From Bacillota bacterium (GTDB lineage Bacteria; Bacillota; Clostridia; Acetivibrionales; DTU013), in assembly GCA_023426125.1 (NCBI GenBank), contig JAFABI010000010.1:124001-188000 (forward strand): a stretch of 64,000 nt of DNA, read 5' to 3'. Position 1 is the stretch's first letter; every line of letters begins with the position of its first letter. Both the position numbers and the translations under genes were made by a program. Under the pieces are notes generated by a model, which searched no databases, was not told where the DNA came from, and saw nothing but the letters and a program-made list of their open reading frames with translations. Positions 53,207-61,189 of this stretch are shown here, in pieces.

Positions 53207-55075
53207 CTATTGGACCATACAATCCAACGGAATTAAAAGCCTTACCGTCGTTCCTTTCCCTTTTTCGCTAAAAACCTGAAGCCCGTACGGTTCACCGAAT
53301 TCAAGCCTTATTCTATGGTGTATGTTAGCCAAAGCTACCGACATTGTATAATCAATATCAATTTCGTCATTAACTTCGCTGTCCAGCGTATTGATAATCT
53401 GGCCAAGCTTCCTTGGGCTGATACCTACGCCGTCATCCGACACAGCAACAAAAATTGCATTATCAAGTTCTGATACATTGATGGCAATATTTCCGCCCCC
53501 ATCTTTTATCTCAATCCCGTGACAGACTGCATTTTCTACCAAAGGCTGGATGATCAATTTGGGAATATATTTATCTTCCACCCCTGGCGAAACGGCGTAT
53601 TCAATCCTGATCCTGTCCTTGAACCTGTAATTCTGGATATCCATATACATTTGTATGAAATTGATTTCATCCCTGACCCTGTGCATGCGCTTGTTATCAT
53701 AAACCAGAATCCTAAACGTCGCTGCCAGCTTTTTTATAATTCCGGCCGTTTCAATATCACCCTTTAAAACCAGGTTCATACGGATGGATTCCAGGGTATT
53801 AATCAGGTAGTGGGGGTTGATTTGTCTTTGAAGAGCTTTGATTTCAGCATTTCTTCTTCTTATTTCGATTTTTTGCTTGACAATTTCGTCTCCCTGTAAT
53901 TTTATCTTTGACTCATAAACTTCATGAATCAATGTGTTCAGTTTATCCACCATTGTATTGAAATCACTTTGCAGAACGGATATCTCATCGCTTCCGTCCA
54001 CATTCAGGTACACACTGAGATCACCGTTAAATACCTTTTTCATTTTATTGATTAGACTGGCTATTCTCCGGTTGATGCTTGCGGAAACAGAAGTAATGAT
54101 AATCAGTGAAAGAATAATAGAGAGAATGGACAACAAAATACTGTTTAGCCAGATCATTTTGATTTCCTTGAGTATCCTGTCCGCCGGAGTTAAATAGACA
54201 ACCTTCCAACCATTTATATTTTCCAGTGTCCTGCTGATATCCGTCACGCTGTAAAGATAGTTGACATCATTGTATTTGACAATCGTTCCACTTTTGAAAC
54301 CAATGATACTGTGATCCTTATTAAGGAAGATTTCGCCGGAACCCTTGCCAAGGAGACCTCTTTCAGTAGTTGTAACCACCTTGCCCGTAGAATCGAAAAG
54401 AAAAACAATGTTTCCACCCGACCTCTCTTCCGATATCAAAGAATAAAGACTTATCTCATTCAAAAATACAGAAATTACTGCCAGAATATTTCCATCTTTC
54501 GTAAAATCATATAGGGTGCGGTAACATCCTATATAATTACTGTCATCAGAATTATGCAGTTTGCACAAACTGGTCCAGCTGATCGCGTCAGAGTGTTTCT
54601 CAGGCTTTTTATACCACGCCTGATTTTGAAGTACTTTTAAATGGTTATTCAGTTCCCCTGAAAACCCAATCGTATTGTTCCCGGAAAAAACCTTGATCGT
54701 AAAATCCTGACCGTCTGTAGTAAGTCTTGATATAACCGGTCTGATTTTATCCATATAATCGGTCAGAGCTAGAAAATCATCCTCGTATTGAAAGTCCAGA
54801 TACCCTATAAAGCTTGTATCCGAAAGGAGGGACCGAATAACACCGGTTTGCTTCGATAAACCGGAAGCTATGTTTTCACCAATTTGCCTTACGGACGTAT
54901 TGGAGGATTTGATCTTGTCATAAAAGGTTGTCTCATATAAATTGCTGGTAATAAAAATACCTAAAACAAAGATAGGAATAATGATGATGATAAAAAATGT
55001 GGCAATTAATTTTCTCTTTAGATTGGTTACATAAAGAAAATGAAAGATGAGCTTTTTTAAAAGATTAAGTATCAC
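53207..55075 (-). CDS. Sensor histidine kinase (YesM-like)
   Basis: A 622-residue kinase: TM1 (residues 20-45, LIATFFIIIIIPIFVLGIF), an outer Cache-like sensor (45-290), TM2 near 300, a HAMP domain, then a His_kinase domain with QINPHYLINTLESIRM (the phosphorylated histidine) and an ATPase domain (QPLVENAVCHGI, VSDDGVGI, FSEKGKGTTVRL). It pairs with the response regulator. A GTG at 55075 with AAGGGTG upstream is used; an ATG ten codons earlier lacks a ribosome site. It senses an external signal, likely a released sugar. Confidence 0.95.
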   Translation of the reverse strand: MILNLLKKLIFHFLYVTNLKRKLIATFFIIIIIPIFVLGIFITSNLYETTFYDKIKSSNTSVRQIGENIASGLSKQTGVIRSLLSDTSFIGYLDFQYEDDFLALTDYMDKIRPVISRLTTDGQDFTIKVFSGNNTIGFSGELNNHLKVLQNQAWYKKPEKHSDAISWTSLCKLHNSDDSNYIGCYRTLYDFTKDGNILAVISVFLNEISLYSLISEERSGGNIVFLFDSTGKVVTTTERGLLGKGSGEIFLNKDHSIIGFKSGTIVKYNDVNYLYSVTDISRTLENINGWKVVYLTPADRILKEIKMIWLNSILLSILSIILSLIIITSVSASINRRIASLINKMKKVFNGDLSVYLNVDGSDEISVLQSDFNTMVDKLNTLIHEVYESKIKLQGDEIVKQKIEIRRRNAEIKALQRQINPHYLINTLESIRMNLVLKGDIETAGIIKKLAATFRILVYDNKRMHRVRDEINFIQMYMDIQNYRFKDRIRIEYAVSPGVEDKYIPKLIIQPLVENAVCHGIEIKDGGGNIAINVSELDNAIFVAVSDDGVGISPRKLGQIINTLDSEVNDEIDIDYTMSVALANIHHRIRLEFGEPYGLQVFSEKGKGTTVRLLIPLDCMVQ

Positions 55076-55271
55076 AAAATCACCCTTCCCCAGATTATTG
55101 TCCATTTTCTTTATCTTTTGTGCTTATCTGTATCATACCTTATTTATGGGATATTTGCATTATTATAAGATTCGGGTTATCCGCCCCGGACCATACGGAA
55201 TTTTTCTTAACCCTACGTTAACCTCAATACCATTGCCAAGCATAGTTGCTTTATCTTCTACTGTTTTAACT

Positions 55272-55300
55272 ATTATTCACATTTATTCACATTTTGTCAA
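55272..55300 (-). promoter_or_regulatory. Promoter of the two-component system
   Basis: Minus strand: TTGACA (55300-55295), 17 bases, AATAAT (55277-55272). The spacer holds two copies of AAATGTGAAT. The rest of the 354-base gap between the kinase and the next minus gene shows nothing else. Confidence 0.65.
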
Positions 55301-55429
55301 TATGTTTTTTTAAGAGAACCATTGCCGGGTACGAAAAGCACAGGCGGCGGCATAAGAAAATAGGAGCACCACCAGCTTGTGCTTCATTTTAACGTTAGAC
55401 AGTTTTGAAAGTATGAATTCCACCTTTTT

Positions 55430-56302
55430 TCAACGGCGGTTTTTCCAAATGCGGCGGTATTCCGCATCCAGGTCGTCCATATTGCCTCCAAGGCATTTCA
55501 CGGCACGTGCTATCTCATAAAAGGTTTCTCCATCCAGCGCGGCCATATGCCGTTCCGCATAACCCCTGAGCGCCGGTATGGCCCGGCTGTCTCCGTATTC
55601 GGCCAGATTTGAAGCCCCCAGTACAGGTTTCCCGTATTTGAGAAAATAGTCCTTAAGGCATCTGTAAACAGAGTCCGACCGGTTGAGCCCTCCTGCTTTT
55701 GCCAGAGCCGAAGCCAGGTATTCGTGGGGCTGGGACCAGCTGTCTGCAGGGCCCATCACCTCAAGGAGAAGCCCGGTATCGCCAATATTGACAAGGGCCA
55801 GCTCGATTTCTTCCATCCGCATAAGCTCCTCCGGATTACAGTCCAGCAACAGCTTAATCAGCCTCGGAGCCAACCGGGCTGCCTTCCATTCCCCCAGAAG
55901 CCTGATAGAAAGTATGGCTACCATGGAGGCTTCCTCCCGTCCGGATAACGGCTTGTCGCATGCCTGCTCCATCAGCCGGTCCTCCGCCTCATTGCCAAAG
56001 CCCTTCAGCTTTTCCTCCAGAATTGCGGGTATACCGTCGTCGCAAATGATGCAGGCTTCCTTATACAATTCTACGATATCGGAAAGGCCGGCCATGCCGT
56101 TTAAGATCTCTACAGGTGTTTTTCCGTCCACAAGCTCCAAAGGCCTATTGTTCCAGCGCCTTGCAGCTTCTTCCCTATATTCCTCATAAGCGCCGCTTTC
56201 AAGGCCGTTGGCAGCCTCTTTTCCTCTTTTCCCCGCATACAGGTCATAGCCTGCCGCAAGCGCCTCATTGTAGCTTTCAAAAAGCTTTTGCTTCCAGTCC
56301 AA
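55430..56302 (-). CDS. HEAT-like helical-repeat hypothetical protein
   Basis: A 290-residue soluble helical protein. Seen: an RRWNNRPLELVDGKTPVEIL segment (residues 48-67), which resembles the TPxxxL region of small antitoxin-associated or DUF domains, and helical repeats with ALVNIGDTGLLLEVM and AEYGDSRAIPALRGYAE that look like HEAT/Armadillo units. The start is a TTG five bases after GGAGG. I recognise no exact family. A scaffold or regulator role is a guess. Confidence 0.6.
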   Translation of the reverse strand: MDWKQKLFESYNEALAAGYDLYAGKRGKEAANGLESGAYEEYREEAARRWNNRPLELVDGKTPVEILNGMAGLSDIVELYKEACIICDDGIPAILEEKLKGFGNEAEDRLMEQACDKPLSGREEASMVAILSIRLLGEWKAARLAPRLIKLLLDCNPEELMRMEEIELALVNIGDTGLLLEVMGPADSWSQPHEYLASALAKAGGLNRSDSVYRCLKDYFLKYGKPVLGASNLAEYGDSRAIPALRGYAERHMAALDGETFYEIARAVKCLGGNMDDLDAEYRRIWKNRR

Positions 56303-56337
56303 GTGAACCTCCCATTAGAACACAGGAATATTTTTTG

Positions 56338-56652
56338 TCACAGCTCATTATACTTATTGCTTTTGCCCCTGGCTTTTTCAACGGGATATTTCTCATTATT
56401 TTTCTTCAGCTTCAGCTTTGCCGTGTCTACCAGGTCGATCCCCAGAGAATCAGCCATTAACAGGCAATACAAAAATACGTCCGCCAGTTCGTCCTTCACA
56501 TTGTCCAGCTTATACGTCTTTTCCCATTGAAAGCATTCCAGCAGCTCTCCCGCTTCGATTGAAACGGACTTCGCAAGGTTCTCGGGCGTATGGAACTGCT
56601 TCCAATCCCTGTCATCACGGAACTTCCTTAATTGTTCTACCAGATCTCTCAT
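56338..56652 (-). CDS. MazG-like nucleotide pyrophosphohydrolase
   Basis: A 104-residue protein of the small all-alpha NTP-PPase type. Seen: FRDDRDWKQFHTPENLAKS, VSIEAGELLECFQW (E-x-x-E metal-binding pair) and VKDELADVFLYCLLM (E-x-x-D). It hydrolyses nucleotide triphosphates, perhaps cleaning the pool of damaged nucleotides (family knowledge). It is separated from the HEAT-like gene by 36 bases, on the same strand, so they may be co-transcribed. Confidence 0.92.
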   Translation of the reverse strand: MRDLVEQLRKFRDDRDWKQFHTPENLAKSVSIEAGELLECFQWEKTYKLDNVKDELADVFLYCLLMADSLGIDLVDTAKLKLKKNNEKYPVEKARGKSNKYNEL

Positions 56653-56783
56653 TTGTGTACTCCCTGTGAAAAGTTTGCATAAATCATCTTACCATAGTGA
56701 ATGGGTTATTTCCATAGGCTGACGATCTTCTTTGTGCCAATTCCCTCGCATATCCGTTAAAAAAATGATATGGAAAATTTTGC

Positions 56784-56813
56784 TTTACATGTACAAGATC
56801 TGTTTGGTATAAT
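56784..56813 (+). promoter_or_regulatory. Promoter of the thrS T-box leader
   Basis: TTTACA (56784-56789), 18 bases, TATAAT (56808-56813), about 20 bases before stem I. Confidence 0.7.
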
Positions 56814-56831
56814 ACTAAAAAATAAATATAA

Positions 56832-57077
56832 ATGTGATGATGAGGACGAGTAGGTTTTGCCCAGCTTATCAGAGATGAAGTGCCAGCGGCTGAGAGCGCT
56901 TCTAAGTATGGAAAACTGAAAACCGCCTTTGAACAGTGAACTGAAGCAAGAGTAAGTGTAACCGGTGATTCCGTTATCATCGTCAGGAGTGACAGCCGAT
57001 CTGGAAGGATCGCTGTAATTTGGGTGGAACCGTGTGAATTGACTCTCATCCCTTTGTTGGATGGGAGTTTTTTATTT
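56832..57077 (+). ncRNA. T-box riboswitch (threonine) controlling thrS
   Basis: The leader opens with GATGAGGACGAGTAGG (AGTA loop-E element). The specifier loop reads ACC before a purine in GAAAACCGCC near 56921, a threonine codon. The T-box is TGGGTGGAACCGTG (57021-57034), and ACTCTCATCC pairs with GGATGGGAGT before a T-run (57042-57077) as terminator. Uncharged tRNA-Thr would allow readthrough into thrS. Confidence 0.88.
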
Positions 57078-57102
57078 TGCTGGAAAGGTGGTGTATAGGA
57101 CT

Positions 57103-57210
57103 ATGAGAAAAATGTTATATGTTTCCGTATGTCTTACGTACGATGATAACATCATATGTGTCTCCGACTGTTCCGGAAGTATAACCCGTCGCTGCTCTGT
57201 CATGCAATAA
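57103..57210 (+). other. 35-codon ORF between T-box and thrS
   Basis: The ATG at 57103, with AGGA four bases before it, opens 35 residues starting MRKMLYVSVCLTYDD and containing three cysteines near the end, stopping 26 bases before thrS. No family is recognised. It could be a chance frame in the long leader. Confidence 0.3.
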
Positions 57211-57236
57211 AAATAATGATAAGGCAGGGATGATCG

Positions 57237-59003
57237 ATGAAGAATGACGAACATGACAAGTTATACAAAATAAGGCATACGATGGCTCATGTCATGGCCT
57301 ATGCCGTTAAGCAAATATTTGAGGAAGTCAAATTCGGAACCGGGCTGGCAATTGAAGATGGGTTCTATTATGACTTCGAATTGCCGAGACCGCTGATTCC
57401 GGAAGACTTGATCCAAATAGAAGAAAAAATGAAGCATATTATCAAGGATGGGCAGCTGATGTTAAATAAAGCCATAGGTATTGCGGAAGCCCGTCAAATT
57501 TTCAAAAGCCAGCCGTATAAGCTTGAACTATTAAACGAACTGCCCCAAGATCTCCGGAATTCCAGTGTAGGCTTATACTCTATCGGAGAATTTAACGATT
57601 TATGTCAAGAGCCTCCCATAGCTTCGCTAAAAGAGCTGAATGCAAAAGCATTCAAATTGATGCGTTTTTCAGGGGCATATTGGAAAGGCGATGCCGGCAA
57701 TCCCATGCTTCAGAGAATCTGTGGAACAGCCTGGGAAAAACAGGAGGAGCTAAAAGCCTATATCCGCAGCATTGAAGAAGCGGGTAAGCGGGATCACAGA
57801 ACCCTTGGCGCACAGCTTGACTTTTTCAGTTCTTCTCCGGACATTGGCCAGGGACTTATTCTCTGGCACCCGAAAGGTGCAATGGTCAGATACCTGCTGG
57901 AAAAATTCAGCCAGGCAGTTCATGTTCTTAATGGCTATGACTGGGTTTATACACCGCATATAGGCCGTTCGGAGCTATGGAAAACGTCCGGGCATCTTCA
58001 GTTTTATAAGGAGTCAATGTACAGCGCCATAGAAATTGACAACGAGGAATATTATTTAAAACCCATGAGCTGTCCTTTTCACGTGATGATATACAATAGC
58101 TCTTTGAAGTCCTATAAGGATTTGCCTGTCCGATATGCCGAATATGCAGCGGTATACAGGTATGAGCTTTCAGGAGCGCTTCAAGGGCTTACAAGAGTCA
58201 GGGGCTTCACACAGGATGATGCCCATATTATTTGTACACCGGATCAGATCTATCCTGAGATTGTCAATGCACTGAAGTTCTCGTTGTATATTCTGGAAGC
58301 CTTTGGTCTCAATGGCTTTAAGGCCTATGTCGCAACAAGACCGAAAAAAAAGTCCATCGGCGAGGATAAAGATTGGAATACCGCAGTTGAGCTACTGAAG
58401 AATGCCGTTGTTGAGACCGGCCTTGCATATGATATCGACGAAGGAGGAGGAGCTTTCTATGGACCAAAGATCGATTTAAAGCTTCGGGATTCTTTAGGAA
58501 GGGAGTGGCAATGCAGTACAATCCAGTTTGACTTCAATCTGCCGGAAAGATTCAACATGACTTATATCGGGGCAGACGGAGCAAGGCATACTCCAATGAT
58601 GGTGCACAGGGCATTGTTCGGGAGCCTGGAAAGGTTCTTTGCGATGCTGGTTGAACATTACAACGGGGATTTTCCGCTGTGGTATGCACCGGTACAGCTT
58701 GGAATTGTTCCTGTCTGCGATAACCAGTTTGCGTATTGCAAGGGTCTGTCGAAAAAGCTTAAAATGGCTGGCCTTCGAGTCAACCTTGATCTAAGCAATG
58801 AAAAAATGAGGGCAAAGGTTCGCAGGATGGAATTGGCAAAAATCCCTCTAATCCTGGTTATAGGCAACCAGGAGGTTGAAAAGGAAGGCTTGTCGGTACG
58901 ATCCAGAAAAGAAGGTAATCTGGGGTTCATGACCTTTGATAATTTTTTAGAGAGAATCAAGCCTGAACTGGATATGGGTATTCCAAGATATATCATGGAC
59001 TAG
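57237..59003 (+). CDS. thrS: Threonyl-tRNA synthetase paralogue without TGS and with an altered editing site
   Basis: A 588-residue class II synthetase. It begins directly with the editing domain; the usual N-terminal TGS domain (about 60 residues) is absent. Editing histidines H14 and H18 (HTMAH) are present, but in the CxGPH loop the sequence is CQEPP: C123 stays and the histidine four residues on is proline (P127). In E. coli these are H73, H77, C182 and H186, which clear mischarged Ser-tRNA. The catalytic zinc ligands in MSCPFHV, QDDAH and VHRALFGS and motif 2 arginine RVRGFTQDDAH look intact, and the anticodon domain follows. It should charge tRNA-Thr but may proofread poorly (inference). 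It is behind its own T-box. Confidence 0.93.
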   Translation: MKNDEHDKLYKIRHTMAHVMAYAVKQIFEEVKFGTGLAIEDGFYYDFELPRPLIPEDLIQIEEKMKHIIKDGQLMLNKAIGIAEARQIFKSQPYKLELLNELPQDLRNSSVGLYSIGEFNDLCQEPPIASLKELNAKAFKLMRFSGAYWKGDAGNPMLQRICGTAWEKQEELKAYIRSIEEAGKRDHRTLGAQLDFFSSSPDIGQGLILWHPKGAMVRYLLEKFSQAVHVLNGYDWVYTPHIGRSELWKTSGHLQFYKESMYSAIEIDNEEYYLKPMSCPFHVMIYNSSLKSYKDLPVRYAEYAAVYRYELSGALQGLTRVRGFTQDDAHIICTPDQIYPEIVNALKFSLYILEAFGLNGFKAYVATRPKKKSIGEDKDWNTAVELLKNAVVETGLAYDIDEGGGAFYGPKIDLKLRDSLGREWQCSTIQFDFNLPERFNMTYIGADGARHTPMMVHRALFGSLERFFAMLVEHYNGDFPLWYAPVQLGIVPVCDNQFAYCKGLSKKLKMAGLRVNLDLSNEKMRAKVRRMELAKIPLILVIGNQEVEKEGLSVRSRKEGNLGFMTFDNFLERIKPELDMGIPRYIMD

Positions 59004-59073
59004 ATAGCTGTCAGGCAGGATGCAGCCATCTTCCTGCCTGATTTGCTTTTACCGGAACTTAGCTCTATACTCG

Positions 59074-59209
59074 TGACTATTCAGGTACTGTCATTGCGAG
59101 CGAAACGAAGTGGAGCGCGGCAATCTAATAAATGCTATCTCAGTCAGAAGCAGAGATTGCCATGTCGCTTTGCTCCTCGCAATGACAAACCGGGGTACCT
59201 GAATAGTCA
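59074..59209. repeat. TGTCATTGCGAG foldback element with perfect outer arms
   Basis: TGACTATTCAGGTAC (59074-59088) and its exact reverse complement (59195-59209) flank an inner TGTCATTGCGAG...CTCGCAATGACA pair (59089-59187). The 136-base element has about 75 bases of centre. It lies between thrS and the argS remnant and is the fullest member of the family at 7911 and 25717. Confidence 0.85.
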
Positions 59210-59229
59210 TATACTTTTTAACAAATTGA

Positions 59230-59601
59230 AAAGAAGTTTTTGACCTCCTTTACAGGCTTGAAAACGGTGACGTTAAAATACGAAGCATGTTCCGCAAGCT
59301 GGTGAATATTTGCATAAACGGCCAGACGGCTATTCTCGGTGAACTTGGAATAAAATACAATACTGAGTATGGATCGGACTATATTTATTCAAACACCACC
59401 GGTAAGCTTCTTGAGGAATTCAAAAAGACCGGCAAGCTCGAAGAAGATGCGGAGGGCAGACTTGTACTGAACCAGGCGGAATATGAGCTTCCCATGAAAG
59501 CTCCCTACCTGGTGCTGCCGCCTTGCCCTTATCGCGGCGGTACGCCAGGTCATCCTGAACTGCTTTGGCTGCTTGGTATTGAGCCTGTTGAAGAAATGTA
59601 A
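59230..59601 (+). pseudogene. argS: argS remnant with a large internal deletion
   Basis: The frame opens after a TGA at 59227 and reads GDVKIRSMFRKLVNICINGQ, SDYIYSNTTGKLLEEFKKTG and EGRLVLNQAEYELPMKAPYLVL, which match the catalytic-domain stretch of archaeal-type ArgRS just before its RSDGT motif. There it jumps straight to the C-terminus: a +1 frame reads RLALIAAVRQVILN and the original frame ends LWLLGIEPVEEM, the last residues of ArgRS. So roughly 300 codons have been deleted and a base has been lost near the end. Upstream parts are also missing. It cannot be active. It once coded for arginyl-tRNA synthetase between thrS and alaS. Confidence 0.75.
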
Positions 59602-59633
59602 GCTGCTCCGTGTCAGAGCGGCAACAAGTGGAA

Positions 59634-59700
59634 AAGAAGTCCTTACGCAGGCCCAAACCATCTGCTGGCAGGACTTCTTCACCCTCTCAAGGGATTTTTT
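59634..59700 (+). terminator. Terminator region after the argS remnant
   Basis: AAGAAGTCCT (59634-59643) pairs with AGGACTTCTT (59670-59679), and just after it CCCT-CTCA-AGGG is followed by ATTTTTT (59682-59700). It probably ended the argS transcript. Confidence 0.55.
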
Positions 59701-59759
59701 GCAAACCATATTACTTACTTACAAACCTATTTGAAGCAATATAATGTATCCTCCTGCGT

Positions 59760-60071
59760 CTACTTCCTTACCATCCCCACCGGGAAAGAAAATTTATTGC
59801 GATTGATTACGACACCAAGGAGACTGCCTGCTGCAATAATATGGTATTCCGGGGCCATTTCTGCAAAATACTTGAGAGAGGTAAGCGCTCTTTCGCAAAG
59901 CTGGATTTCATCAAAAAATATAAGTGTATCAGATACCTCTATAGTGATATGAAAATATTGTTCCAATATTTTAATGATTCTTTCAGGTGAAATAGCGCCG
60001 TCAAAATAAGGGACAATGCCAGTTTCCAACTCGAAGTTGATACTAACACACCCAAACCTATTCGTCAACAA
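59760..60071 (-). pseudogene. Fragment of an AAA_14/DUF4143-type ATPase
   Basis: About 100 residues match only the middle of the family: LIFFDEIQLCERALTSLKYF (Walker B FDEIQ) and YHIIAAGSLLGVVINRNKFS (the AAGSLLGV sensor). The Walker A half and the DUF4143 C-terminus are missing and there is no ribosome site. Full members have about 400 residues. It lies between the two argS remnants on the opposite strand, so this stretch has seen insertion and decay. Confidence 0.75.
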
Positions 60072-60181
60072 TAATGTTTATATTTTTGTTTTTTCAAACA
60101 TTTAATTGTATATTTACACATCATCAGGATATGCGGCTATTGCATTGAAATTTTAAGTCCACGCATCATAGCAAATTTTCC

Positions 60182-60291
60182 ATATCACCTTACAAAAAGT
60201 TCCACTTTCTACCACTCAGTTTTGAAGCAGACAACGAGGCTTTGAAAACAGCACGTCTTGCCCTTATCGCAGCGGTACGCCAGGTCATAAT
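60182..60291 (+). pseudogene. argS: Second argS C-terminal remnant
   Basis: An open stretch reads KKFHFLPLSF and ADNEALKTARLALIAAVRQV, the DALR-domain ending of arginyl-tRNA synthetase. DNA at 60259-60290 repeats 59522-59553 with very few changes (CTTGCCCTTATCGC and GGTACGCCAGGTCAT in both). It has lost everything upstream, and its end runs into the methyltransferase gene. So two argS copies, or one partly duplicated, have decayed here. Confidence 0.7.
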
Positions 60292-61052
60292 TTCCTTACA
60301 GTCTTGTCTGCCACTAATGTGAACAACCCGGGGAGCTCTTTATTCGTCCATGCAGGATGTTCTTCAAAGCTCCTTAAGATAAAACCATTGTTTATGACTG
60401 AATTTATTATCTCACTGAGTGTATATCTTCGGATCTTACATTTTGGAAATTTCTTTCGCTTTTCCTCATCATAAAACTTTGCATGAGCCATTTCACACTC
60501 GATAATCTCTGTTGAAAAATAATCAACTGCTGGGCCTCCAAGCCCCAAAACATCAATAAATTTATGTATCGGGTGAAAGTCACTGCATATCATTTTGCCG
60601 CCATGCTTAACGAGGCTATTCATAAGGCTCATAAATCGGTCAATGTCAAAAAAATAATGCAAAATACCACCTTCCATAAATACTACATCAAAATATCCAC
60701 CATATACGGACAAATCTATATCCATTACATCTCCAACGATAAAATCAATATTCGTACCAGCTGCCTCGGCAGTTTCGCAGGCATATCGCTTATTTTCCTT
60801 AGATATATCAAATACAGTAACCGAAGCTCCGAGTATTGCAAGCGGTATAGCCTTCTTACCGCAGGAACCGCATATATTGGCTATTTTAATCCCTTTTACA
60901 TCATCAAAATATTTTGAATACTTTCCTAGTATGGCGCGTGGGTTTTCCAGATCCATTTTTGCTCTCTCGAAGGGAGTTCCTGTTTGGCCAACCCAAAAAT
61001 CATATGCATCATATTCCCATGCAATTTTATTCTGTTCAACGTACTTATCCAT
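60285..61052 (-). CDS. Class I SAM-dependent methyltransferase
   Basis: About 255 residues from the ATG at 61052, nine bases after GGAG; the longer frame lacks one. Seen: KIANICGSCGKKAIPLAILGA (the glycine-rich SAM motif, here with a CGSCGKK loop), VTVFDISKEN and FDVVFMEGGILHYF (motif IV) as in UbiE/small-molecule methyltransferases. The substrate is unknown. It lies downstream of alaS on the same strand, 137 bases away, so it may be in its T-box regulon. Its tail overlaps the argS remnant end by a few bases on the other strand. Confidence 0.85.
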   Translation of the reverse strand: MDKYVEQNKIAWEYDAYDFWVGQTGTPFERAKMDLENPRAILGKYSKYFDDVKGIKIANICGSCGKKAIPLAILGASVTVFDISKENKRYACETAEAAGTNIDFIVGDVMDIDLSVYGGYFDVVFMEGGILHYFFDIDRFMSLMNSLVKHGGKMICSDFHPIHKFIDVLGLGGPAVDYFSTEIIECEMAHAKFYDEEKRKKFPKCKIRRYTLSEIINSVINNGFILRSFEEHPAWTNKELPGLFTLVADKTVRKL

Positions 61053-61189
61053 AATGTGTTTCTCCTTCCTTCTCAAATTATTTGGTTCCTGTTACAATAA
61101 TGGTGAGCCAGGCATTCCAAGCTTCTATCATTATTTTATTACTTTTCATAATCTGTGGCCTCCTTTTTTGCAAATTCAGCCGGGTTTTA

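Noticed and set aside
59389..59709. Minus-strand ORFs over the argS remnant
   Set aside because: They are complements of ArgRS-derived sequence.
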